The position numbers and the translations under genes were made by a program. Positions 1-7,716 of a stretch of 27,189 nt of DNA are shown one piece after another; the first letter of the stretch is position 1; each line of letters starts with the position of its first letter. A model generated the notes under the pieces. That model did no database searches. It was not told the DNA's origin and saw only the letters and a list, made by a program, of their open reading frames with translations. Source of the DNA: JAVEYA01 sp034003745 (GTDB lineage: Bacteria > Bacillota > Peptococcia > DRI-13 > PHAD01). The stretch covers positions 1-27,189 of the forward strand of contig JAVEYA010000025.1 of NCBI GenBank assembly GCA_034003745.1, given 5' to 3'.

Positions 1-342
1 CACGAAGCCAACTCTTTCCCGCAGGTCGCGGATTTCATCAATTCCGCGGTTGGAAGCGGCGTCAATTTCAATCACGTCCAAAGACCTGCCCTCATTAATA
101 CTTTGACAATTAAAGCATTTGTTGCAGGGTTCGCCGTCTACAGGGGAAACGCAGTTGACCGCCTTTGCCAGGATTTTGGCCGTGCTGGTTTTGCCGGTAC
201 CCCGGGGCCCGGCGAAAAGATAGGCATGGGCAATCCGGCCTTTTTTCAAGGCATTCTGCAGAGTAACACGGATATGTTCCTGCCCGGCTAAAGATGAAAA
301 ATCCTGCGGCCGCCATTCCCGATAGAGTACCCGATAAGCCAA
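1..342 (-). CDS. dnaX: DNA polymerase III subunit gamma/tau, N-terminal part (runs off the window)
   Basis: This is the clamp-loader ATPase that loads the sliding clamp at the replication fork. Only the first 114 residues are in the window; the gene continues past position 1. I read a TTG start at 342 preceded by GGAGAGG at proper spacing. The protein opens with the DnaX signature LAYRVLYREWRPQDF, then has the Walker A loop GPRGTGKTS and the start of the zinc-binding module (cysteines in CVSPVDGEPCNKCFNC). It also shows the ASNRGIDEIRDLRE stretch typical of this AAA+ family. It lies just downstream of the SRP RNA gene on the same strand, an arrangement common in Firmicutes. No ATG start is available at this site, so TTG is the best choice. 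Confidence 0.95.
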   Translation of the reverse strand, partial: MAYRVLYREWRPQDFSSLAGQEHIRVTLQNALKKGRIAHAYLFAGPRGTGKTSTAKILAKAVNCVSPVDGEPCNKCFNCQSINEGRSLDVIEIDAASNRGIDEIRDLRERVGFV

Positions 343-382
343 TTTTGCCCTCTCCTTTTTAGTGTCTTCATTAAGAATACAC

Positions 383-414
383 AAAAAGCGTCTTGCTTGA
401 CAAGACGCTTTTTT
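383..414 (-). terminator. Rho-independent terminator of the SRP RNA gene
   Basis: A 12-bp perfect inverted repeat (AAAAGCGTCTTG and its complement) with a 5-nt loop lies 3' of the SRP RNA on the minus strand. A T-run follows on that strand. It separates ffs from dnaX, whose ribosome binding site begins about 30 bases further on. The A-rich flank on the other side means it might also work weakly in the opposite direction. Confidence 0.85.
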
Positions 415-427
415 GGTTTAATTAATG

Positions 428-696
428 GCCGTGCACCCGCCTTCGAAGACAATCTTCCGGGCGATGCCCCGATCGTTAGCTCTAACCAGGCGCCCCCGCG
501 GCACACGAAAGGTTTTGCTTACCGCTGCTTCCTTCCGGACCTGACGGGGTTCACAAATTTTCGTTGCGCAGGACCCGATTGTCATCACCACTTGTCGGAG
601 CCGGACCCCACAAGATTGCTCCTCAGCGCGGGAATTCAACCCTGCTGTAGCGGATTGCAGGTGCAGGGCACCGCTAACTCCCCGTCTAGCACGGCC
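428..696 (-). ncRNA. ffs: Signal recognition particle RNA, large Bacillus type (6S/scRNA)
   Basis: This is the RNA scaffold of the signal recognition particle, which binds Ffh and targets membrane and secreted proteins. On the minus strand it begins GCCGTGCTAGACGGGGAG and carries the Alu-domain block GCGGTGCCCTGCACC. The highly conserved S-domain (helix 8) sequence GTCAGGTCCGGAAGGAAGCA follows, then GGTGCACGGC at the 3' end. The 5' and 3' ends pair (GCCGTGC with GCACGGC). The length of about 269 nt matches the long Firmicute form with an Alu domain, not the ~110-nt 4.5S form. The ends are placed from the terminal helix and may be off by a few bases. A GATAAT box about 8 bases upstream is a candidate -10, but no good -35 goes with it. 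Confidence 0.95.
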
Positions 697-715
697 AAAA
701 ATTATTATCGGTTAG

Positions 716-738
716 AAAAACGGGGTTATAGCCCCGTT
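716..738 (-). terminator. Hairpin with T-run upstream of the SRP RNA
   Basis: On the minus strand AACGGGG and CCCCGTT form a 7-bp GC-rich stem with a 6-nt loop, followed by TTTTTC. It looks like an intrinsic terminator for transcripts arriving from the specialised-metabolism operon (last gene ends at 983) or from the promoter at 805-833. A processing stem for a longer SRP RNA precursor is an alternative. Confidence 0.65.
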
Positions 739-804
739 ATGAAATGCTGATTATTAGCGATGTTTCAGCAGAATTGACATATTTATGATGCTATTTCCTT
801 ATCT

Positions 805-833
805 ATTATATACTGATAAATTTATTAAGTAAA
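805..833 (-). promoter_or_regulatory. Candidate sigma-A promoter in the gap before the SRP RNA
   Basis: On the minus strand there is a TTTACT -35-like box, a 17-bp AT-rich spacer and a perfect TATAAT -10 box. This predicts initiation near position 798, about 100 bases upstream of the mature SRP RNA end. It could drive a longer SRP RNA precursor or a short separate RNA that ends at the hairpin at 716-738. The rest of the 697-982 gap is AT-rich and shows no convincing gene. Confidence 0.5.
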
Positions 834-982
834 CCAGTAATATTTGACTTCAACCAGGATTTGGCTTATTTCTTCACAAAAAAGCGTACTGTCTTACTGC
901 CCATCAAAAAATCTATCCGGTTTATAACCGAAACTCGCTTATTTGCGCACCCAAACACACACGATAAATGAAAATTTAACCT

Positions 983-3226
983 TTATTTTTTGTCCATCAA
1001 CAAGAACAACGCCAACATAACTGCAAAAAAGACAGCCAAAACCCCAACTCCCTTTTGGACACCCCAGGTAAAGGCCAGCCCAAAGATTACCGGTCCCAGC
1101 ATCTTGCCGATATTCACGATGATACTGAAATAGCCGATCCCTTTACTCAGCCCCAGTTGCCGTACAGGCCTAAGATTTAAGAAGTAACCGGTCTGAGCGG
1201 CTGTCCCGAAGCTGTCGGAAATCCCTAGTAAAACCACCAGGGCCAAAGCCGCCGCTATAGTGCCATAGTGCATAAAGAGGAGCATTCCGGCAATAACAAC
1301 CAGAGAAGAAAGCAATAGCGCCTCTCTGCTTTCCAGATAACGCGTGGTCAGTTTTGTCAGAACCGGTCCCAGGTAGATGATGCATATGCCGTTTAAGAGG
1401 AAAACACGGCTGATATTCCCCTGGGATAAGTTATGCGCCTGCGCCAAAAGCGGAAAGGCGTAATTGAGAAACACCCCCGCAGCCAGAAGGGGTAAAAAAA
1501 TCAAGAGCAAAAACAGCAGTGCGTTTTTATCCGTAATAAACCGCAAGAAGTTGTCCCAGGCAGCAGCCGGTGCAGAGTCAGTTTGTTCCGCCCGGTAATT
1601 GGCTATGTTTTTCCGGGCAAAAAACGCTGATAATAGCACAATCAGGGCCGAGAGATAGAAGACACCTGCATAGCCGATCCTTTCCGCCAGCATACCGCCA
1701 ATTACCGCACCGCAGTTCAGCCCGGCTACAGCTCCCGCGGAAAACTCCGCAATGGCCGCACTCTGTTCCGGAAGCATAACCACCAGGCTGCGCAAAGCCA
1801 TCATCATAAACCCTGCCCCGCAGCCGGCCACAGACCTGGCAAAGATAAAGGACAAGGCCCCGGAGCTTGTCCCGGATAAGAAGCATCCCGCAGTTAATAA
1901 CAAGACGCCCAGATAAAAAATAGGTTTCCAGCCTTTTTGAGCGATCAACCTACCTGCCAGGATAATGGCGGCAACCCCTGCCAGCATTTCCGCAGAAATG
2001 GGCAGCCCCAGGACAATATCCGGCGGAAGGCCTGCTATCGGCTGGTACAGCTTGTTCATGACCAGAGGCACAAAAGAGATAGACATAAACAGGCCAATGT
2101 TGGCCAAGAAGATTAACCCTCTTATCAGGCCCGAGGTATTAGGGGCTATTTCCACGGACTCTTCTTTCGGGGTAGCCGGCCGTCCGCCCAGCAGCAGCGT
2201 GGCTAGAAGGGTCAGCTCAATCATGAAGAAGATGGAAATAACCAGAACCGTCAGCATATCCAGGAAGATATCGAACATCTTTTTATCCAAATGTGCTGAG
2301 GAGATCAGAACCCTGACACACTGAGTCCCTGAAACCACTTCAATTTTCTCAATCTCCGGTATTCCGGCGGCAGTTTCCACCAGGTATTCCTCCAAGCCGG
2401 AAATCTCATTTAGGGTCAACCCTTTTTCAGAGATGTCGGCAAGATTATCGGTCACTACCTGCTCGATATAGGCCGCACTTTTTCCGGCAGTATGTAAATA
2501 GGCCTCTTGGAACAGAGCGTAGTTCAAGCCGCTGTAAACAAGCTGGCTGCAACCCAGAATCAGCAGCAATAGGGCCAGGACCCGCTTCTGGGGAATCGCC
2601 CCATCCTTTAACGCCATCAAGCGCGTCCTAAAGATGATAAAAAGCAGGCAGCCCAAGGCAGCAATAACAATAATACTCACATAAGCGATCAGCCTTGTAA
2701 GATATGTTCCAACCAGTCCTGAAAAATCACCGGCCGGCAAAACCATCTCCAGGCTGGCCAGGTGGGGAGAGACGGAATCGGATATTCGCAAATAAATATG
2801 ACAGTACTCCCGGATAAATTTATAGCTGCAGTCAGCTCTTATAGCCCCTTGGGCAAAATTTGCTGTCTGCAGCAGTTCATCAGAAATCTTCCGTGCTTCG
2901 GCAAGACTGCCGGTGCTATAAAGTATTTGCCCGTCTGAGGCAATAATATTTACCTCGTCGACCCCGGGAATTACTCTTTTTATTTCCAGCAGTATTTCAG
3001 TCATTCCATAGAAATTCTCCAGCGGCTTGCCATACCGAAGAGCCGCTTCGATCTTACTCACCGTTCCTTTTCCGGCCACCGCAAAACTTTGCACCTGGGA
3101 CTGCCGGTAATTGTCCGTAAAGGCCAGATAATTGAGCATGCCGGTGAAGGCCATGGTAACAGCCAGCAGGATTGCCGCCAAGACCACGAGCTTGCGTCGG
3201 GCTCTCTTTTGTGTATATTCGTCCAA
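983..3226 (-). CDS. Membrane protein: two extracytoplasmic sensor-like regions fused to an MFS transporter
   Basis: The protein has 747 residues. Residues 12-36 are a membrane segment, followed by an extracytoplasmic region (about 37-172) whose EVNIIASDGQILYSTG stretch resembles Cache/PAS-like ligand-binding folds. Membrane segments follow near 178-200 and 215-238, then a second, shorter extracytoplasmic region (about 240-318) and another membrane segment (about 322-346). From about 366 to the end there are repeated hydrophobic helices of a major facilitator domain (for example residues 408-430, 434-452, 458-480). The start is TTG at 3226 with GGCGGTGA upstream; an in-frame TAG lies just before it and no ATG is available. 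It is last in the minus-strand operon, 31 bases after the lipoprotein gene. Substrate unknown. A drug or peptide exporter gated by an external signal is a reasonable guess but is inference. Confidence 0.75.
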   Translation of the reverse strand: MDEYTQKRARRKLVVLAAILLAVTMAFTGMLNYLAFTDNYRQSQVQSFAVAGKGTVSKIEAALRYGKPLENFYGMTEILLEIKRVIPGVDEVNIIASDGQILYSTGSLAEARKISDELLQTANFAQGAIRADCSYKFIREYCHIYLRISDSVSPHLASLEMVLPAGDFSGLVGTYLTRLIAYVSIIVIAALGCLLFIIFRTRLMALKDGAIPQKRVLALLLLILGCSQLVYSGLNYALFQEAYLHTAGKSAAYIEQVVTDNLADISEKGLTLNEISGLEEYLVETAAGIPEIEKIEVVSGTQCVRVLISSAHLDKKMFDIFLDMLTVLVISIFFMIELTLLATLLLGGRPATPKEESVEIAPNTSGLIRGLIFLANIGLFMSISFVPLVMNKLYQPIAGLPPDIVLGLPISAEMLAGVAAIILAGRLIAQKGWKPIFYLGVLLLTAGCFLSGTSSGALSFIFARSVAGCGAGFMMMALRSLVVMLPEQSAAIAEFSAGAVAGLNCGAVIGGMLAERIGYAGVFYLSALIVLLSAFFARKNIANYRAEQTDSAPAAAWDNFLRFITDKNALLFLLLIFLPLLAAGVFLNYAFPLLAQAHNLSQGNISRVFLLNGICIIYLGPVLTKLTTRYLESREALLLSSLVVIAGMLLFMHYGTIAAALALVVLLGISDSFGTAAQTGYFLNLRPVRQLGLSKGIGYFSIIVNIGKMLGPVIFGLAFTWGVQKGVGVLAVFFAVMLALFLLMDKK

Positions 3227-3257
3227 GCAACATTCACCGCCTTGCTATATCAGGTAA

Positions 3258-4421
3258 TCACCTGGCAATGCCGGGATAAACCCGGTCCACCACCATCAGC
3301 AATTTGTAGGGGATTTTAAAGCCTGTCCTTTTTAGAACCTCCAAATTTAAGATCAACTTCGGCGAACTCTGAAAGAGCTGCTCCAGGCTGCGCGGCCTGG
3401 CTCCCTGCAGACAGTCGGCAATTGTTTTGGCGCCATAACGCCCCAGGTTGACCTCATCCATGACGGAAACCGTCAACATAGCTCCATGCTCTACTTCAAT
3501 CTCCCCCAACTGAGAGAAAACCGGGATCCTTTTTTGGTAAAAGGGTTCCAAAAGCCCGGGCAGTTTCCGGGGATCCAGCGAAGCCACAGTCACGTACATG
3601 GCGTCAACCTGTTGGGCCAATTTGCCGTAGGCCTCGCCAACCTGCTGATAATAAAGAGGGTATCCTTCCTCATTGATTGGCTCATTAACGTAATAGCGGA
3701 CTATTTCAAAGCCTTTCTCCTGAGCTAATTTTTCCACTTCACTGACCGCCGAATAGACCTTGGCTACCTCAGAGTCCTCATAGACCAGGCCCAGCTTTTT
3801 GAAGTTCACAATATCATACATAACCTTTATTTGCCGTTCGAAGCGCTGTAAATCGGTATGCGCCCAGACATGGTCCAACCCTGAATCCTCCTCAGATTTG
3901 ATAATGCCGGACCGGACGGCATTGGAAGCGCCAAAAACAAGGGTCTTGGTATCATGGCGGTTATTGGCCAGCGCGAGACCTCCCCTCGTCCCCATAACCA
4001 GGATCAGATCGATGTCCTTGTTCCGGCTTAAACGTTCCAGGATTTTTTCGTCAATTCCTTCAGCAGACTTCAGATTATAAAAGGCATTATCCACAAATTC
4101 CAGATAAGGGCTTACCTCCCTGGAAGCCAGATACTGCCAGATCTCTTGACTGCTATTGGTAGCGACTATACTCTCAAAACCATCCAAATCAGTAACCCAG
4201 CCCAACTCGGCCAGTCCCTTAACAATTCCCACCAGGGTAGCAGTGTAATTACCGAAGCTTTCGCTCTCGCAATAGGCCAGCTGCCACTTGGTTCCGTTTG
4301 CTTTGGTTGAGGGATTTTCTCCCTCATTTGTTTGCCCATAAACCGGCAGATCTCGGAAGTCGAACGTAAATAAACTACAGGATATTAAGATGATTACTAT
4401 TACAAGCAGTGGTTTCTTCAA
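3258..4421 (-). CDS. ABC-type substrate-binding lipoprotein (ABC_sub_bind / TrpX-like)
   Basis: The protein has 387 residues with an N-terminal hydrophobic segment ending in LISC (Cys15), which fits a lipobox, so it is probably anchored outside the membrane. The body has the two-lobed periplasmic-binding pattern seen in the ABC_sub_bind family (relatives of tryptophan/tyrosine binding proteins): IDLILVMGTRGGLALAN, LVFGASNAV, FKKLGLVYEDSE and QVDAMYVTVASLDPRKLPGLL. The start is TTG at 4421 with GAGGTGGAG just upstream. No cognate permease or ATPase of this family is nearby; the next gene instead encodes a sensor-MFS protein, so this lipoprotein may work as a ligand sensor partner. Ligand unknown. 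Confidence 0.8.
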   Translation of the reverse strand: MKKPLLVIVIILISCSLFTFDFRDLPVYGQTNEGENPSTKANGTKWQLAYCESESFGNYTATLVGIVKGLAELGWVTDLDGFESIVATNSSQEIWQYLASREVSPYLEFVDNAFYNLKSAEGIDEKILERLSRNKDIDLILVMGTRGGLALANNRHDTKTLVFGASNAVRSGIIKSEEDSGLDHVWAHTDLQRFERQIKVMYDIVNFKKLGLVYEDSEVAKVYSAVSEVEKLAQEKGFEIVRYYVNEPINEEGYPLYYQQVGEAYGKLAQQVDAMYVTVASLDPRKLPGLLEPFYQKRIPVFSQLGEIEVEHGAMLTVSVMDEVNLGRYGAKTIADCLQGARPRSLEQLFQSSPKLILNLEVLKRTGFKIPYKLLMVVDRVYPGIAR

Positions 4422-4433
4422 GAAAACTCCACC

Positions 4434-5672
4434 TCATCGACAAGTCACACCCACAGGACATAAAGGATCACTTGCCTCAATATTATGATAAATCTTATCC
4501 GCCACAGCACGGCAGGACAGGCAATTCTTAGTCAGATAGCAACTTTTGCAAGGTTCTTCCCTGTGATCTTCTACCTGACGTAATTGATCTAAGACTTTGG
4601 ACTCCTCCCAATACTCGGCAATACTCGCAAACTTCTCCGGGTAGAGCAAATGCCTGCAAGGCGTTAAATTCCCCTCCACATCCACGGAGAAACTATTCCG
4701 GCCGGCTCCACAACCTTTAGAAATACCCGTATTGAGGTTAACAAAAAGTTTCTGTTGGAGATACGCTCGTAAAGGGGAATAGCATGGCTCCACCTCAATC
4801 ACAGGTTCTGGATTCGTTCTAATTTTCAAATAAGAGGCCAACTGTTGAAAGCTTTCTTGGGAAGGAGCGCTTTTTAGCTGCTGTTCCGCATCAGGCTTTA
4901 AAGCCAGAATATAGATTCCCTTGACGTTCAGATCTTCCGCCAGTTTTACGAGGTGCGGAAAGTCAGCAATATTGTCCTCTCTTGCTACCCAATTAATAAA
5001 ATAATCCTTAAAGCCGCTTTTCCTTAAGATCTGCAAAGCGTTAAGCGCTTCTTGGAATCCATCCCGAGATTTGGAGTTTACTTCTTCTGTAGAGCCGTTC
5101 AGGGAGACGTAGATTTCATCCACGCCGGCGCTTCTTAATTCCTCCAGTTTATCTGCGGTAAAGCCCCAACCGCTGATGGCTATGGCTGAACATAGACCTT
5201 GGCTGTTTATCTCCCTGATCAACTCCGTTAAATGGGGATATACCAAGGTTTCTCCGCCGCTTAAATTAAGATAGGGTATTTGTAAGCGTACTGCTTCGGC
5301 GATAAATTTTAAGGCAACCTCTTTAGCAATATCCCGGCCTGTATTTAAATTGCAGTAACACTGCGGGCACTTCAGCGGACAGTGCGTAGTAAGCTCAATA
5401 TTCATCATCTCGGGCAACCTTAAGGAACGTAAGGGTGCTTGGCCTTGATTACATTTCCTAATAAGCCCCCGTAAAGTATTCTTTTGCATAGCTTCCGGCG
5501 CTGTGCCGATTAATCCATACTTTTTAAGCTGTACGCTAACCTCGTTCTCCTCACCTGTTTCCAGCCAGTTGCTTAATAGTTCCAGATCCCTGCCGGCTAA
5601 GGACATTTCAAATTTTTCAGTAAGATTATAACAGGTCAGAGATTCGGGCTCAGCTCGGAGAATCCTTTTCAA
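4434..5672 (-). CDS. Radical SAM/SPASM peptide maturase of the Nif11-type precursor
   Basis: The protein has 412 residues. An N-terminal region (1-85) may be a peptide-recognition part. The radical SAM core follows, with CPLKCPQC (Cys98, Cys102, Cys105) for the [4Fe-4S]-SAM cluster and SGGET at 138-142. A C-terminal SPASM-type cysteine set (Cys321, 339, 375, 378, 384, 387, 405, 411) should hold auxiliary Fe-S clusters. Such enzymes install C-C, C-O or thioether crosslinks or other radical modifications on ribosomal peptides. The start is TTG at 5672, with GGAGG at 5680-5684 and a 7-base spacer. It sits 31 bases after the Nif11-type precursor, so that peptide is the likely substrate. The core has no cysteine, so a thioether link is unlikely. 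Chemistry cannot be assigned further from sequence. Confidence 0.88.
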   Translation of the reverse strand: MKRILRAEPESLTCYNLTEKFEMSLAGRDLELLSNWLETGEENEVSVQLKKYGLIGTAPEAMQKNTLRGLIRKCNQGQAPLRSLRLPEMMNIELTTHCPLKCPQCYCNLNTGRDIAKEVALKFIAEAVRLQIPYLNLSGGETLVYPHLTELIREINSQGLCSAIAISGWGFTADKLEELRSAGVDEIYVSLNGSTEEVNSKSRDGFQEALNALQILRKSGFKDYFINWVAREDNIADFPHLVKLAEDLNVKGIYILALKPDAEQQLKSAPSQESFQQLASYLKIRTNPEPVIEVEPCYSPLRAYLQQKLFVNLNTGISKGCGAGRNSFSVDVEGNLTPCRHLLYPEKFASIAEYWEESKVLDQLRQVEDHREEPCKSCYLTKNCLSCRAVADKIYHNIEASDPLCPVGVTCR

Positions 5673-5679
5673 CCGGCGC

Positions 5680-5684
5680 CCTCC
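5680..5684 (-). promoter_or_regulatory. Ribosome binding site that fixes a TTG start
   Basis: GGAGG on the minus strand lies 7 bases before the TTG at 5672. It is the only well-placed start for the radical SAM/SPASM gene, which has no ATG near its N-terminus. Confidence 0.75.
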
Positions 5685-5703
5685 TCGCCATATTTGTTTA
5701 GTT

Positions 5704-6027
5704 CTACCAACCTCTCGGTGCTCTAATTCTAATTCTGATACGAGTAACGGGCAGGAACCCTCTCGATCTGTTTCCTCGCCAACTTATAACGCCGAAGGGG
5801 TCAATATTTCCGCCGACCCCCCCGGCAACACCCTCAAGTTCTTCATCGGAGAGTTGGCTTGCCACCAAGGCATCGCGCAACTCCAAGATTTCGGCTGCGC
5901 TAAATTCGAAGCCTATCCCTTTTAATAGTTCCTGAGCCTCCTCCGGGGTCTCCTGGCTCATTAATTTTTCTGCCAGCTGCTCATCGTCATTCAGCATTTC
6001 TACTAATCTTTGAAATTTCTCATTCAT
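5704..6027 (-). CDS. Nif11-type RiPP precursor peptide with arginine-rich core
   Basis: This is a 107-residue precursor. Residues 1-70 are a Nif11-like leader: TPEEAQELLKGIGFEFSAAE followed by the acidic LSDEELEGVAGG, ending at Gly69-Gly70, the expected C39 peptidase cut. A second possible cut is Gly72-Gly73. The predicted core (71-107, 37 residues) has eight arginines (84, 87, 89, 96, 98, 100, 102, 105), no lysine, no cysteine, two prolines after residue 90, two tryptophans (83, 107), and a strictly alternating RIRIRIR at 96-102. It ends in PRGW. The start is ATG at 6027 with a very strong GAGGAGG site. It lies between a GNAT gene and the radical SAM/SPASM gene and two genes from a UPF0489 (peptide arginase family) gene, which fits the arginine-rich core. 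Absence of Cys excludes lanthionine or sactionine chemistry. Confidence 0.88.
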   Translation of the reverse strand: MNEKFQRLVEMLNDDEQLAEKLMSQETPEEAQELLKGIGFEFSAAEILELRDALVASQLSDEELEGVAGGVGGNIDPFGVISWRGNRSRGFLPVTRIRIRIRAPRGW

Positions 6028-6055
6028 TCTGACTCCTCCTCGTACATTTTTTTGA

Positions 6056-6775
6056 TTAAGAATTAGCTATTCTTTTAGCGAACAATACCTTGATATCCTG
6101 TTCGCCTTTAAGCAGGGCAAACCCCAAATAACCGCCGGCAATAAGCGCCTGCTGCTCTTCTAGATCTGCGTTAGATATCGCAAGGGCATTTTCCTTATCA
6201 AGCTCTATTGGCTGTAAGAAATCGCGATAGGCAACATATCTATCCCACTGAAAATATTTCTTGCAGACCTTTGCAAGATACATCCCCAGTGCGGTAACTG
6301 TTTGCAGACTGGGATAATTGTAGGGAGACACTGTTGTAAATAAATATCGGCAGCGTTTACTGCTCTGAGCCCGTTCTACAAGCAAGCCTGCCATCATCTG
6401 CTGTAGTCCGTTGCCCTGAAAATCGGGATGGATCAGGGCAATTTCCAACTGAGCTGTTTGCAGCAGCTTTTCAGCACTGAAGTTCAGCTCCCGAGCCATA
6501 TTATTCTGATCTTCTCCCGGAAAAAGAATGGCACAGACAGCCACTAAGCAGCCGCCAATTAATAAACCCAAGGCTTCTCCATGTCCGGTAAGGATTTCAA
6601 GGTACTCAGCAGCAGATAAGGGCACGCAATAATCATTTCTGTCCATAGTGGAGATTACCCGGTCCTGCAGATCCATAATCCGCGGCAGATCGGCTTTGTC
6701 TAGGAGTAACAACTCATAGGGGTATAATTTCTGATCCCCATGGTTTAAGATTCTTTCGCAATTAACTAATCTCAT
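6056..6775 (-). CDS. GNAT-family N-acyltransferase of the Nif11 peptide cassette
   Basis: The protein has 239 residues and a GNAT fold. ALIHPDFQGNGLQQMMAGLLVERA (split as strand, CoA pyrophosphate loop QGNGLQ, helix) corresponds to motif A, and residues near YNYPSLQTVTALGM fit motif B. The family moves an acyl group from CoA or a carrier protein to an amine. The ATG at 6775 lies inside the 3' end of the upstream arginase-like gene (14-base overlap, different frame), so the two are translationally coupled. By analogy with selidamide GNATs, which acylate lysine or ornithine side chains of RiPPs, it may lipidate an ornithine produced by its upstream neighbour. A simple acetylating self-protection role is the main alternative. 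Confidence 0.75.
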   Translation of the reverse strand: MRLVNCERILNHGDQKLYPYELLLLDKADLPRIMDLQDRVISTMDRNDYCVPLSAAEYLEILTGHGEALGLLIGGCLVAVCAILFPGEDQNNMARELNFSAEKLLQTAQLEIALIHPDFQGNGLQQMMAGLLVERAQSSKRCRYLFTTVSPYNYPSLQTVTALGMYLAKVCKKYFQWDRYVAYRDFLQPIELDKENALAISNADLEEQQALIAGGYLGFALLKGEQDIKVLFAKRIANS

Positions 6776-7703
6776 CAGTGCCCATCGCTCCTGTTGTAAT
6801 TAAATCCTGAAGATTAATAATTTTTAAATCATAGATCCCCTGCAAAACCTTAAGCAGTTCCTTTTCAATAAATTGCCACTGGTCCTTGGGAGTATAGCCG
6901 GAATACCGCGAGCGGCAGAGATCGATTAGTTCCGGCTTGAGTCGATTCCTGGTTAAGAACTCACCAAAGCTATGGATTCTCTTCACGATTGTTTCGGCAG
7001 GTACCTCCTGTTGCCTTCGCTCCTCCTGCATTTCCAAGTAGTGCAGATAAAAACGTCCGTTTTCTTCTGCAACAGTATAGGAAGCAGTAGGCATAATCCG
7101 AAAAAAATGATATTTATTATTGCTAAATTCCTCATAGGCTGCCTGGGTGATCTCAATTTTCTTCTCCACCGAAGATAACGAGTTATCGCTGGCAAAATAA
7201 TCAAGATCAATATCCAGGACCAGGGGTTGACTGGTCCTAAAATCATAACTTAAGCCTATCTCCTGAAAAGTAAAAAACTGGTGCTTGCCCCACTTTTTCT
7301 TTTCTTTTTCGAGATAAGGCCTGGTTAAATAATTAACCTCCGCTGTTTTGAGGAATTTTCCTTCCGGTTGAGCTGAAGCTACAAACATATGGCGTTTCTT
7401 ACTTAGGGAGGCAGGGTTGCAACTCAGCCAGGCAATGGTATTAAAGAGCCCTTGGTACACCGCCGGGATGATAAAGTCCGCAATACCCAACTCGCTGTAT
7501 ACAAAATTATGAATTTGGTCCAAGTCTTCCCCCAGTTCATCGAGAGAAGAACGAAAGCCCATTACACACATATCGTCATGGGCGTCAACATGCAGTAAGG
7601 TATTGCCAAAGGGCTTTATCAGCCCCTGATGATAGCAATTGCTCCAGATATAAAAGGCTTCATGGTGTTCTTCAATCGTAAATAGAGGTATCTTCGGTGA
7701 CAT
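6762..7703 (-). CDS. UPF0489-family peptide arginase (Arg to Orn) candidate
   Basis: The protein has 313 residues. It shows the UPF0489 metal-binding pattern of the ureohydrolase fold: an early EEHHEAF (His13/His14), HVDAHDD at 38-44 and DIDLDYF at 164-170, which together could bind two Mn ions. The characterised member OspR of landornamide biosynthesis is a peptide arginase that turns arginines of a RiPP core into ornithines with release of urea. The neighbouring precursor core has eight arginines, which makes this assignment unusually coherent. The start is ATG at 7703 with GAGGGGAG upstream. It is flanked by a leader-like NHLP gene (14 bases upstream) and overlaps the GNAT gene downstream. 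Free-arginine arginase is unlikely because the sequence lacks the classical arginase layout. Confidence 0.82.
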   Translation of the reverse strand: MSPKIPLFTIEEHHEAFYIWSNCYHQGLIKPFGNTLLHVDAHDDMCVMGFRSSLDELGEDLDQIHNFVYSELGIADFIIPAVYQGLFNTIAWLSCNPASLSKKRHMFVASAQPEGKFLKTAEVNYLTRPYLEKEKKKWGKHQFFTFQEIGLSYDFRTSQPLVLDIDLDYFASDNSLSSVEKKIEITQAAYEEFSNNKYHFFRIMPTASYTVAEENGRFYLHYLEMQEERRQQEVPAETIVKRIHSFGEFLTRNRLKPELIDLCRSRYSGYTPKDQWQFIEKELLKVLQGIYDLKIINLQDLITTGAMGTDEIS

Positions 7704-7716
7704 TGCTGTGCTCCCC

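Noticed and set aside
397..750. Open frame on the plus strand across the SRP RNA
   Set aside because: It lies antisense to a clear structural RNA and has no ribosome binding site or recognisable protein features.
4434..5672. Reading the first radical SAM protein as a PoyD/OspD-type peptide epimerase because of the alternating Arg-Ile core
   Set aside because: The C-terminal SPASM-type cysteine set does not fit what I know of those epimerases, so I keep the neutral call of SPASM maturase.
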